A stretch of 64,000 nt of DNA, taken from positions 34,224,001-34,288,000 of the forward strand of contig OU612068.1 of the NCBI GenBank assembly GCA_914767715.1, in the 5' to 3' direction. The position numbers were made by a program, and so were the translations under genes. The notes beneath the pieces are model-generated. The model searched no databases, was not told the DNA's origin, and saw only the letters and a program-made list of their open reading frames with translations. Every line of letters starts with the position of its first letter. Positions within the stretch are counted from its first letter, which is position 1. Source of the DNA: Membranipora membranacea (Eukaryota > Bryozoa > Gymnolaemata > Cheilostomatida > Membraniporidae). Positions 38,580-50,577 of this stretch are shown piece after piece.

Positions 38580-40122
38580 TTAGAAATCAGGAATATTCAT
38601 TGGCTTGACTGAGATTTTCTTGGTCCGTTTGTTTCTTCCTGTTGAAAAGCCAATGCCTTGCTTTCTTCTATCATGCATGATTCCCCTCCTCTGCACCTTT
38701 GCCTTGGCTGCTGGGTAGTTTACAGGAATCGTCCTCCTATGTCTGATTGAGCATAGCTCAGTGAAGGATTGTCTATAGTTCTCATTGGTCAGACCATAGA
38801 CAGCAGAGCTCATGATCCCATACATCATCATAAGGCACTGCGCAAAGTAGGCGGTTTCTCTCCTTAATGAGTACCCTGTGGCTACCATGACAGCCAATGT
38901 GAGACAAGGCAGCCAGAATAGTATGTAGAGCAATGTTAGGCTTATTGTCGGGACAGCTCGTTTGATTTTCTTCACTCTCTCACCTGATGTAAGAGTATAG
39001 AGATAGGCAGCACTTCTTATATACCAGGCAGTGATGATAGTCCCAGAGGTTATCCACACAATCAGAGTGAGAATACTCAGAATCATGTGTGATAGTTCAG
39101 TACCATCCATACCAGAAAACTGCAGAACGCATCCTCCAAATGGTAAAACACAAGCTTTACCCTTCACTGGCAGCCAGATTACTAAACATGCTATGAAAAA
39201 CCACAGCATGCTGGCACTACCTGCCACTAGTGATGGAAATCCATGTGACTCCCATTCTACAAAATCAAGAGCAAGAGCTACGTGAAACATTTAGCACTGT
39301 TTTCTAAGCAAAAAATATAAAACATTCGATAATTAGTCAATGATTGCGTTGTCAATGGGAGGTAAGTCATATGAGACTACGCTCTCAACAGAGCGGTGTA
39401 ATCCTCAAAGACTGCCTGAAAGTTTTGTGATAATTTCAGATAGAGCACATACTCGATGTCATTAGGGTAGAAATTAGTTGTTCGTAATGTTGCGATCATG
39501 CGAAAGTCAAACCCAGGACATCTCACTGGATAGCTATACATGCGGTCAAATGTGCGTTCAGTATCCGTGATAAAAAAAGCTGTGAATAAGAAATGGCCTG
39601 AGATGACTAGACAAAAGCCAAAAGTTCCGAATGTAATAAGAAGTTGACAGATTTTGTCCGACGTGTCTTACCGTAATACGAACAGGGGTGTGCTGCAGCC
39701 CGATAATTATCATAGTTAATCAGCGTCATCAGAATAAGAAGAATTCCAGCGCTGATCAAGAAGAATGTGGCGTGTATCTGACATAAGTATGGTGTAATAT
39801 ACAGGTATCTCGTCCACTGACACATGTTAAATGGTGATGATATTAAAGTGAATATCAGGTTATTTATAGAGATATACATTAACATCCTACTGCTGGTTGT
39901 AGACCACAGTTTATCAGATCGTCTTATCAATGTTATACTGAGAAGACTTGTGCTGACAATGGCCAGTGATAGAAAGAGAGCGAAGCCGCTCAGGAAGGCT
40001 GGCGGGCACTGTCCATGCTCCGCCCCTATAATACATGGTATATAATCCACCACTGATGTGTTGAAGGTTATATCTAGATTTCGTTCTTGGCCACCTGAAG
40101 CTGAACCTGATGGAGGTGGCAT
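38580..40122 (-). CDS. Rhodopsin-like (class A) G protein-coupled receptor, divergent, 2 exons
   Basis: Exons 39672-40122 and 38580-39256 join in phase to give 375 residues. Seven hydrophobic segments are visible: TM1 GFALFLSLAIVSTSLLSI, TM2 MLMYISINNLIFTLIS, TM3 ending LILMTLINYDNYRAAAHP, TM4 MLWFFIACLVIWLP, TM5 ILTLIVWITSGTIITAW, TM6 LTLLYILFWLPCLTLA, and TM7 MMMYGIMSSAVYGLTNENYR. The Cys before TM3 (YLCQIH) and those after TM4 fit the usual disulfide. The DRY motif reads DNY, so the arginine is lost, and NPxxY reads SSAVY. The short N-terminus has NTS as a possible glycosylation site and there is no signal peptide. The C-tail is very basic. Ligand unknown. The intron falls just after TM3. 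It converges with L2HGDH. Confidence 0.85.
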
Positions 40123-40885
40123 TCTCCTGCTGCGTATCTCGCAAGGTATGATAATAATGTCCAGGGACTGGTTTCAATGTTTAATATGATGAAGTGCTTC
40201 TATGAGTACAGAAATGTTGCCGGTGTTTATATATAAGGCGTTCAGTCTTTGATGATTTATTCATTAGATGACTGATGGTTAAATTTAATAACAAATATTT
40301 TGTTAATTTTTAGTACCTCCCAGTATAAAGGTGACAAGCATACAGAATTTTTCGTTCTGCTTTGCAGGGAGTTTTTCCCCTCATTTCCTAAACATTTATC
40401 TAGCTATTCTTGGTAAAACTGATGGTTGAATTTATGATCAAATTGATGGTTTAATTGAAATTATAAATCGTTAAATTAGGAACATTTATGGTTGCACAAT
40501 ACTGAGATGATAGTTCTTTTTGAAAAAAAGTTCTGAATAATAGCCTCAGCTCATTGTGGTAGTCTCCTTTCAAGTGCTACAATTTGACAGGTTCAGTAAA
40601 CTGTTGAATTAACCCGAGTCACTAGTAGCTGTTGTAACTGTCATCAGCACGATTTTTAAAAGTAAAATGGTCAGCAATTCATAGATATAAGACATGATGA
40701 TTTATTTTTGTTAGCCATTCAAATCATTTTTTTAGTAAACTTTTTTTTAATTTATTCAAATTATTTTAAATAATAATTGGTACTAAGCAAGATACACACG
40801 ATGTAGTATGTGTTAAAAGGCCACATGAGGTGTGACAGACACGTCTAGCAAATCAAAACCATAACAAAAAAGGTATTCATTTACA

Positions 40886-40931
<46 letters not shown>

Positions 40932-40984
40932 TTGATACTGATAGGAATCCCAGTGGGAGTGGGTGGAATGACAAAGTCACACTA
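40123..40984. other. Intergenic region with AT microsatellite
   Basis: No exon is visible. An (AT)n run lies at about 40888-40926. TTTATT at 40751-40756 reads AATAAA on the minus strand, about 230 bp past the stop of the RING/membrane gene, a likely poly(A) signal for that gene. Confidence 0.55.
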
Positions 40985-43900
40985 CTAGTCATCATCACTG
41001 GCGCTTCCCAGGCATGCGCACACTATACATAGCGCCAGGAGAAATATGATCGGAGCGTAGATCATGAATATGAAGAATGCGGATGCCATGGCACAGAGGT
41101 AGAACAATGCCATAATAACACAACATGTAAAATGTCCTGAGCAGCTTAGCAAAAATGTTTTAGCATTAACCAGAAAGTTTGACACAGACGCTACGGCCAA
41201 CAAGATCACAGTTGCCATCCATTGCCCCGTGGTGTTATCCAAAATATAATCAGTACTGAAAATTAAGCCTAAATAACATGTTATGTTAACTATACCCACT
41301 GGGAACATCCAAAAGTAAAGGAAAGTGCCGAATTTGGTTAATGCCATCGCATACATGTTTTTATGGAATGAAGGGGTGTCTCGAGTGAGGCTGGTCATCA
41401 GTCGGTTGGTTGAGTCGAATCTTCTAGGGTCTAATTTCATGATGTTGACACCACATTGCAAAGTGACCTCATAAATATGAGATATGTAAAACATCACCAT
41501 GTTTAATGTATTATTGCAAACAATGAATACACAGAGAACAGCTCGTGGCAGAATCTCACCTAAAACATTGTATGAAGAGCGCCTTTGTGGCCAGGAGTAT
41601 GCTGTTAGAGCTGCTAGCCAGAGCAGAACCACAAGAAAACTCCCGATGAGGAAAAGTAAAAAACGGCCAAAGAACACTCTTATATAACCACGGATTTGTA
41701 TGACGGTGATGAGCCGAAATACAAACACTAGAACCAAAGATAAGATACAGAGATAGAACGGCACCCCTCTGTATGTGTTATAGGTGGAGAGCAGAAGCAT
41801 ACAAGATACGCATAGCTGAGGAAAGATGCTTAGTTCACTAAGATACTGCTGTATCTGCTCCATGTAGAAGTATGACACAACTCTAGATTCACCCTTTACA
41901 TCGTTTTCTAGAGGTCTGTATCTGGTAAAGTTAACAGCTGTGAAAGTGATCCACATCAATATGGCACCACCATTGAAGGCACAAGCCACAGCACTAAGTA
42001 CAAAGTTTTCACCAACTACCATGTTGTACACATTTATCCCTATACAAGTACCGAACATGGCTACCAGCCACAATGACCATAACACCTGGAACCAGAATGG
42101 GAGAATAGTTCTCTGTCTGGATAAGATGAGTTGCCATGCAGAATCCCTCAAGGGTTTGAGGTCTTGTGTTTCCATATCGATCACTTTGCCATCACGGAAT
42201 ACTTTCACGCATGAAGCACTAGCCTTCATCATGCAGTACACCCTGCAAAAAGCATGATAATGACTCATAACTATATTTAGATGATGATGTTTCAATGCAG
42301 AGTGTCAACTAAAGATATAATAAAGGCCAGTGTTATCTAACTTGACAAACACAAAGGTATTAGTGATCTCATCTTTTCACACTGTCACAAAACAAAAAAA
42401 TTTCCCTACGTCAAGGCTTGTGTGAACTTTATCCAGAGTACATAGTGCATACTGTAATGTAAATGAAAAGTGTCCCATATAAACTGGATAAAACCTTCAT
42501 GATGATATCTCCGAAAAATGCTAGAAGATGAGCATCCTTAGTCTGCTTACCAGCATGGGAGCAGAAAGCATCCAGCAACTTTATTTCTGCTTTTGCACTG
42601 TTCTCCTCCTGCCTGACAAAATGCTTCCTCTGAGTATTGAAGAAGGTCTTTACCACAGTCTCTACATGATCGGTGGCAAGTCCAGTCACATCTCACATCT
42701 TTCTCCACCATGTTATCACAGCACTGTCTCACTTGTCTCCTACGCTGTACTTCAAGGTCATTAACTACATTGTGATCTGCTTCTGGAGCTCTATCATCTT
42801 CTGGAATCGTGAACAGTTAAATTTTCTGACAAAGCACTTAGACTGAACTGTGAAGCATGGATAGTCAATAAATCTTGGATGACCGTATAGACTGCATGCA
42901 TGTCCAACCTTTTTTCGGATTCGGCCAGATTATGTTTGGCAGCATACCAATTGGCTGCACTACTTTTTGGGAATATTTTACTTGATTAAAAAAGGTTGAT
43001 TAAAAAATTCGAGATACTTGCGATATAGATAAGAATGGGAAATATCTAGGGCTGTATCTGTGGGTTTTAAAGTGGTAGGGCCAGGCGCTAGGTGGTATTG
43101 GGCCTCCCCAGTAATTTTTTTTGAGACAGGTGGTCTTTAGGTGTTCCAGCCCTATTTGGGAAAAAAACTAACAAGCAATCGGCCACTTATGAATCTTTTA
43201 GTCACAATTGAATTACAGGGACATCAAATTCTATCTGATCCCTTCCGTGTTTGAAACTTTGAATTGAAATTCAGTGGACTTATTGTGAACGTTGGTAAAT
43301 GGCCGTCAGCAATTTTGTGTAGTAATTGAAAATAACATGGGAGTCCTAGGAGGTAGGAACCAGAGCTAGAATTAACTGCTTGCAGAGAAGTTGTTTTAGT
43401 TGAGGATATACAGTCAGGAAAATATGTGATTTTGGTAGATTGTCAGTGAACAGGATAATGAGAAGAGTTTTTGTGCAGGCAAGTTTTATCAAAATTCTAA
43501 TTTTAATGATCATCACAGAGCAACATGAACATTTTAAAGCAGATAATATTTAAGATGGGACACCATGACCTTGTTGACAGTGAAACCTCACAAGGTCACT
43601 CAGTGGCTTAAATGAAAATAGGCTATGATTTGGTCTAGGAGTTATCAACCTGTGAATTCAATAGGCTATTATCCAGCACAGTATAAATTCATTTACAGTT
43701 CAGAGTCACTGTTTGAATACACCAATGAACTTAACCTTTAGTTCATTGAATACACAATGGAAACTAGGATTAGATGTTTTGAGTTAGCACAGCAACATCT
43801 CGGTTCTGTGGACCTCCTATGTTCCCATCTATAGTTTGATAACACATATTATTTAGTTTGGGTGGGAGGTAACTGAGCAACAGCGGTGTGATTGCGATTT

Positions 43901-46489
43901 GTCATTGGAAAATGGGGATAAAGAGTGGACAGTTGAATGCAAATATTTTACTAATTTCCTTGGGTAAGGGGAAAGAGGCAAGGAGGGGATTGGTACACTA
44001 GGGCGTGAGGGCCTGTTAGGCAACAAATGGAAGGGGTTCACCATGAGGGATACGTTGTGGTGTTATATCCGAGCCGCTGTATCTCACAACTAGGAGCAAG
44101 AAGCCAACACTTGAAACTGGATATTGAGAAGTTAAAAGCAGGGCAATAATTATGAATTGTCTACCATCATACAAAGAAATTAGTTGCACTTGAATATATA
44201 TACATGATGGGGGGGGGGGGGGGTACGAACAAGAAAATGTAATAGGCAAATTAAATACAAGATAGGCAAATTAAATACAAGATACTGTTTGCTTTACTTG
44301 GAATAGCATGACATTTTACATCAAAAATATCTAAACCTAAGATTTGTATAAACATGACAAATCTTAGGTTTAGTAATTTTTGCAAACAAATCCTTGGCCC
44401 CCCTGCAAACATTTTAAAACATGTTAAATGTTCAATAATATGATATAATCTTTATTTCAAACCATTGGTATGGCCACCCTTACAGTTTTGGTACAAGAAA
44501 GAAAACAAGGCAATGTTTTCAAGCCTTGCCCATATCGGTGTGGAGGTATGTTTTGAGGCAGGCCATAGTGATGAAGAATAGCTCCCATGTTTCGGATTTT
44601 AATTTGTTGATGAGCTCTACACATTATAAAATATAGAAATTTCCCAATGAAAACGGTAGTACCAGTATAATTTCTTCATGATCCTACTAATATCACCTGG
44701 TAATGATAGACATAAACAGAGTCAATAGCATATTTGGGCTATTATGGCAAGTTCCCTTCCCTTAGTTTTCATGTTTACCTACCCATGAATATACCCCTTT
44801 TACTACACTAGAGCAACTATTGAACTTTTCTATGTGTGCTTCCTGATTTATCTGTTGTGACCGAATACTGCAGAATTTCCTTTATGTCTTTTACCTTTGA
44901 ACAAAATGTGAAAATTTGTCTCAACTTTTTTCTGTTGTAAGGGTGCATTTGGCCGAACAATATGACCAATTTGGCTGAAATGGCCAATTTGGCCAAGGTT
45001 GAGCATGGCATCTTCTAATTGTATCAAACGCTTTAGAAAATCTGCGGATCTATTTTGCGAAATGTCATTACGTAATGATGACTTTGTTCAAAAATATTTT
45101 ATAAATTTATCAATAACTGGTCTTATTAATTGTGCATGTTGAATTAATGGTAAACTTGGACATCTATTGAGTTAGTGGTAATTATGATAAATAAAACAGA
45201 CAGTGCGTAAATGATTGCTATCCCTATATCTAGAAGGGGCTGCTATGGTAGTGTCTACATAAGTAGTCGTCCTGGACAGTCGCCATGCTACCACTATGAG
45301 TCAAAACCAACAGCTAGCTTATATTCCGATTGATATGGTATGAATGTTTACCATTTGGTAACGTTCCTAACATCTTTAGGAGAGCAAAGATACTAAGTAC
45401 TCAAAGTCATTAGGGAGAGGCATGTCAAAAGGGGTGTAGATTTTATCTATACGTGTGTTGCATATCTTTTCATTAGATGTAGGCCCTATGAATGTTATCT
45501 TGCAGTGCACTATAAGCACTTTCTGATTTGGCTTTGCCTGTTGACACAGTCTGCTGGTTCTCTTTGAGATAAGAGAGTTATTGCGTCTCAAACATATTTT
45601 ATTCTCTCATTGTAAAAAAATACCTGGATAATGTCAGATAGTGCTTATAGAGTTCTCAATACAATCTTATCAATCTTATGCCGGCTGTTATAAAGTTATA
45701 CACAAGTTTATGAGATCGTGGAATGTGGATTGTGAAGATTCTTCTCATTTCTATAAGGAATTATTGGAATTGGTTGAATATCATTAGCCTACAATCACTT
45801 TTGTTTTGTTGAAAATACAACTATGTCTACACATGTCGAGTTAATGATGGTAGACAGATACAATGACTTCAGTAACATTAAATTACCTCTATGTGGTCTC
45901 GGTGCGTGATGTATCTGCTGGTTTGGTGCAGGTGGGGGTGGTCGACGAACGCCCAACTCATTCGGGTTTGCATATTCCTCCTCTATTGCCTCTTGCAGCT
46001 TTCGACCTCTCTCCCTCATAGCCTCTGCCATGCGATAGACTGGTAACCCATTTTGAGGTATAGCAATGTCAGTCCTACAGTTTTGACAATGGAATAGTCT
46101 TCGACCATCAGGTGTCTGCCGCTCTGGTTGTGCGGCAATCCATTGCTCTAGAACATAAGTTATATTGGATAAAACTGATTGCTGGGGACGACAGATTACT
46201 TAAATTATGGATGGGTGTGAGTAAATTTTTAAATATTCCCAAAATCTTTGCTTTTCCCCATGCAATTAAGATTGAATGGTTTGGGGTTTCAATTGTTCTG
46301 TTGCTGATACTCAAGGTGAGAAACATGTATGTATATCTGCTTACCAACACAATCAGTGCAGGCGAAATGTTGGCATTCAGGAAAGAGCCTTAGCTGTTTA
46401 TCTGGTTCGCTGCAGATTGGACATTCAAACTCTTCTTCTACCTCCTGTACATGCTCCCTGACCAAACTTCTCCTGCTTCGCTTAGGCAT
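40985..46489 (-). CDS. RING finger, Cys-rich, multi-pass membrane protein (copy 1, intact), 4 coding exons
   Basis: Exons 46345-46489, 45887-46147, 42551-42800 and 40985-42242 join in phase: 1914 nt, 637 residues. A C3HC4 RING occupies 23-72 (CPIC, then CQHFACTDC, then HCQNC; ligands C23 C26 C39 H41 C44 C47 C69 C72), so a ubiquitin E3 role is likely. Next are a Glu/Arg helix, a Pro-rich linker, and a second Cys-rich module (CCDNM, RCDWTCHRSCRDCGK, AFCQAGGEQC, CFLLPCW) near 160-218. The last exon has about nine or ten hydrophobic segments up to an acidic SASDDD end. I do not recognise a named family with this order. Homology of exons 1-2 to exons 3-4 rests on the duplicate copy, which has the same exon order and phases. 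A duplicated non-coding 5' exon lies near 46646. The 3-kb intron 2 holds no visible gene. Confidence 0.82.
43723..43748. repeat. CAATGAACTTAACC palindrome
   Basis: CAATGAACTTAACCTTTAG followed by TTCATTG is an imperfect palindrome. Related copies are at 31215-31241 and 56867-56959. It lies in intron 2 of the RING/membrane gene. Confidence 0.8.
44210..44282 (+). repeat. Poly-G run and 20-bp direct duplication
   Basis: About 14 G in a row at 44209-44222 are followed by two copies of AGGCAAATTAAATACAAGAT (44246-44284). A 16-bp hairpin, TAAACCTAAGATTTGT with its complement, follows at 44331-44373. All are intronic. Confidence 0.8.
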
Positions 46490-46645
46490 TCCGCCAAATA
46501 TTTTTCATCTAATATACGAATTGATAAAGTTTTTTCATAGTCATTCAAGTTATTTCAATCTATTTTCATAAAAGAGTCTGATGTACCTTTGCATATGCCT
46601 GCGTATAAAAGAAATACCAATTACACAGATACATTATACACTCAC

Positions 46646-46735
46646 TTGCTGGATACAGACAACGGAGAGACTAATAATGGACTAGCCGCTTTCTTATGAT
46701 CAGGAAGTGTGGATATGCACTGACCTCCCAATAGG
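46646..46735 (-). other. Likely 5' UTR exon of RING/membrane copy 1
   Basis: The segment is strongly similar to 55894-55990 upstream of copy 2 (shared GATCAGGAAGT, GGAGAGACT, GTCTCTCCG on opposite reading). Both end in a donor (here CAGCAA then GTGAGTG). No ATG-initiated frame joins the RING exon. The conserved start suggests a non-coding first exon and promoter duplicated with the gene; the 5' limit is not defined. Confidence 0.5.
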
Positions 46736-47918
46736 TTATGGCATTTATATTGATGGTTATGATCACATTATAAACAGTTTCTTTTTAACTTGTTCGTTGT
46801 AAGTTGTTCTTATCTGTATACTATAAAGACTCTTGTCGCATTGATAATATCCTCGACTAAAATGATAAACCTGTGAAATTTGTGACGAGCTTGTTCAAAC
46901 CTGTATATATACTTTTTTAGTGGAAAAAAAACTTCCCATAATTCAAACTCTCTTCCTATCTCTGGTCTGACCTCAGCATGACAGTAATCAATATCAGACA
47001 ATACATGTGAGAACGGCTAAAACAAGACCTTCCATTGAACCAATCCTGTCAACAACTAAAATATCCTTATGATGTTTATACATAAAACTTGAGCACAAGG
47101 AAAACAATGGACTTCGAAGAAATTGTAGTTATTTTTGCCCAAAAAAGGCGCAGTTGTGCTCTCGTGCAATATGAGCGGACAACTCCAAATTGACAACTGA
47201 ATATAAAGAATAAAGTACTTTATCAGGGAGTTGGGGACAAATTCCCTGACTGTATTAAGTTTGATCCGTTTTTTTCCGCATTCTTGTTTTTCCTTTCATT
47301 CTGATAAGCCGCTGGTTGCTCGATGAGAGGAAGGGGCAACTCTAAATACAGGCACATTGGATCAGACTTGATCTAGTTAAGGCCAATTTCATTACAGTTT
47401 TGATTGCTACTCCTTCTCTGTTTACTATGAATACAACATCACACTGCCAAAACCAGATATGTAAATTGTAGCTATACTCAAAATATCTCTCACTCTCCCG
47501 TTCCTTTGCGAAAGATGAAACTGTTGAAATTTATTAAGAATATATAAAAACTTAACAATAAAAAGATTATGTAAACAAAATTGGTCCGAAAAACATAGTG
47601 ACAGGTTTGATGGTATAAAAACTTTTTCTTTCTGTTTGCTATTATATACATAATTTGTATTCTGCCAGAAACACAGTATAACGGGGCACAGGATTGCTGA
47701 ATAAATGAGAAATGACAAAAGTCAAGCATTTACTGCAGATCGCAATCAGAACTTACTGGTATTTATTTTTCACATTGTAATGCAATAATCACCAATCAGT
47801 TTAAAATAAATAACCATTTACTATAAGTCCCGATTCTGATGAGAATTCAACGAATCCCTGATGTAAAGTAACGTACAGTCCATTCTCTCATGATAATTTA
47901 TGGAAGGGAAGGGTCATA
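46736..47918. other. Intergenic region between the RING/membrane copies
   Basis: No exon is recognised. It has a CAGGGAGTTGGGGAC palindrome at 47221-47254 and TTTATT at 47762-47767, which reads as a minus-strand AATAAA about 155 bp beyond the end of copy 2. Confidence 0.5.
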
Positions 47919-49207
47919 TTAATCTTTATCACAGCAACAGCATTTCACGCACACAAACCCTAAACACAGTAATGGAATGCAAAATATGATAGGAGCGTAG
48001 ATCAGGAACGCAAAGAATGCAGATGCCATGGCACAGAGGTAGAACAATGTAATAATAACAAAACATGTAAAATGTCCTGAGCAACTCAGCAAAAATGTTT
48101 AAGCATTTACCAGAAAGGTCGTCACAGACGCTAAGACCACCAAAACCACAGTTGCTATATCCCATCTGAGTGTAGATAGGTAACATGTGATGTTAACTAT
48201 ACCAACTGGAAACATCCAGAAGTAAAGAAGGGTGCCAAATTTGGTCAATGCCATTGCGTACATATTTTTATGGAATGAAGGAGTGTGTCGAGTGAGGCTG
48301 GTCATCAGTTGGTTGGTAAAGTTGAATCTCCTAGGGTCTAATTTCATGATGTTGACACCACATTGCAATGTGACCTCATAAATATGAGATATGTACAACA
48401 TAGCCATGTTTAATGTGTTATTACACACAATGAATACACAGAGAACAGCTCGTGGCAGAATCTCATCTAAAGTGTCGCATGAAGAGCGCCTTTGTGGCCA
48501 GGAGTATGCTATAAGAGCTGCTAGCCAGAGCAGAACCACAAGAAAACTTCAGATGAGGAAAAGTACAAAACGGACAAAGAGCACTCTTATATAACCACGG
48601 ATTTGTATGACGGTGAAGAGCCGAAATACAAACACTAGAACCGAAGATAAGATACAGAGATAGAACGGCACCCCTCTGTATGTGTTATAGGTGGAGATGA
48701 GAAGCATACAAGATACGCATAGCTGAGGATAGATGCTTAGTTCACTAAGATACTGCTGTATCTGCTCCATGTAGAAGTATGACACAACTCTAGATTCACC
48801 CTTTACCTCATTTTCTAGAGGTCTGTATCTGGTAAAGTTAACAGCTGTGAAAGTGATCCACATCAACATGGCACCACCATTGAAGGCACAAGCCACAGCA
48901 CTAAGTACAAGGTTTTCACCAACCACCATGTTGTACATATTTATCCCTATACAAGTACCAAACATGGCTACCAGCCACAATGACCATAACACCTGGAACC
49001 AGAATGGGAGAATAGTTCTCTGTCTGGATAAGATGAGTTGCCACGCAGAATCTCTCAAGGGTTTGAGGTCTTGTGTTTCCATACAGACTACTCTGCCACC
49101 ATCACGGAATACCTTCAGACATGATGGGCTCACCTTCATTATGCAGAACATCCTGTAAGAAAGAGAATATTTCGAGGTTTATATGCTGATGTTGTTTCCG
49201 GTAAACA

Positions 49208-49406
49208 GGGAGGGGGCAGACGGAGGGAGGGACAGGAGGGACAGTAGGGACAGGAGGGACAGGAGGGACAGTAGGGACAGGAGGGACAGGAGGGACAGGA
49301 GGGACAGGAGGGACAGTAGGGACAGGAGGGACAGTAGGGACAGGAGGGACAGGAGGGACAGGAGGGACAGTAGGGACAGGAGGGACAGGAGGGACAGGAG
49401 GAGGGA
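49208..49406 (+). repeat. GGGACAGGA minisatellite
   Basis: Nine-base units, GGGACAGGA and GGGACAGTA, repeat about 20 times in intron 3 of copy 2, about 55 bp upstream of its last exon in plus coordinates. The plus frame reads an Arg/Asp repeat, which I do not take as coding. Copy 1 has no such array at this place. Confidence 0.9.
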
Positions 49407-50577
49407 GGGTTGTTCAGCAGCAGGATGAGAAAAGAGTTTTTGTTGAGGATTTTTAATTCTATTTGAGATTTACATATCAGAGAGGCAGGGTCTGGTTAAA
49501 TTTTTAGGTTCTCTTTAACTCATCTGTACGAGGAAGGAAAGGGCAAACCTGTTCGCTGGCCTGTTTCGATGGCTGAGGGGAGGAAGAATAACTATGTATG
49601 ATATATCAGTTTTCAAATATGTATATTTGTTGTTGTTTGTTGTTGAAAAGTCAATTGAGGCAGGGAGGAAGGGTTCACATCATATTCATAAGAAAACGGG
49701 TGAGGGACCTGTCACACAGCTATAGCTTGGCTAAGATAAGAGCAAGCCTACTTACCAGCATGGCAACAGAAGACATCTACCAGACTGATTTTCGCACTGC
49801 TCTCCTCCTACTTTACAAAATGCTTCGTCTAAATGATGAACTAGGTCTTGTCCACATGTTAGGCAAGATTGGTGACAAGTCCAATCACATCTCACATCTT
49901 GCTCCACCATGTTATCGCAGTGTCGCCGTACTCGCCTCTCTCCCTTCATCAAGGTTATTAACCTGATTCTGATTTGTCTGTCTTCGTTCAGGAGTTCTAC
50001 GATCTTAGAAAAACAAAATATCAGTGGCGGCAAGGCAAAGAGAATGAGCTGAAAAGCAGTCTCCAATATAAATTACAAATCTTTGGTGACGATCACTGAA
50101 ATATATTCATGCTTCATGGATTAGTGGAACATTTTCTTATCTTTGATTGGACCAAAAATTCAGTAATGCTACAGCCGACCCCTTGTAAACATTTGTCAAG
50201 TTGCTTGCCTGAGTTTTTTAAAGTTTGTTACAGGAACATCAGTCACACAATGCATAACTTTGTAAGCGCCAGAATTTTAGCTAGATCCAATTACTGACAC
50301 AAAGTTTTATACTGATGTAATTCTTTCCACAAATAGCCATACTGTGTATTTTACCACTAGTCCATGAATTTGTATCAATGGTGACAATATTAAGCACCTA
50401 ATTATTTCCAATGATTGAGAAGATCTGCTCACTCCTACGTCAGAATATGTTGGCGAGTAATGAGAGAATATCCAGAGAAATTTGTTGTTATCATTTGAAA
50501 AATGTAAAGCAAAACTGGAGCCAACCATTCAACCATTAAACAATGAAAAAAATTCTGACATGAACAGTATATGGTGT

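Noticed and set aside
49183-49428. Arg/Asp repeat frame on the plus strand
   Set aside because: It is the GGGACAGGA minisatellite inside an intron of the broken RING/membrane copy.
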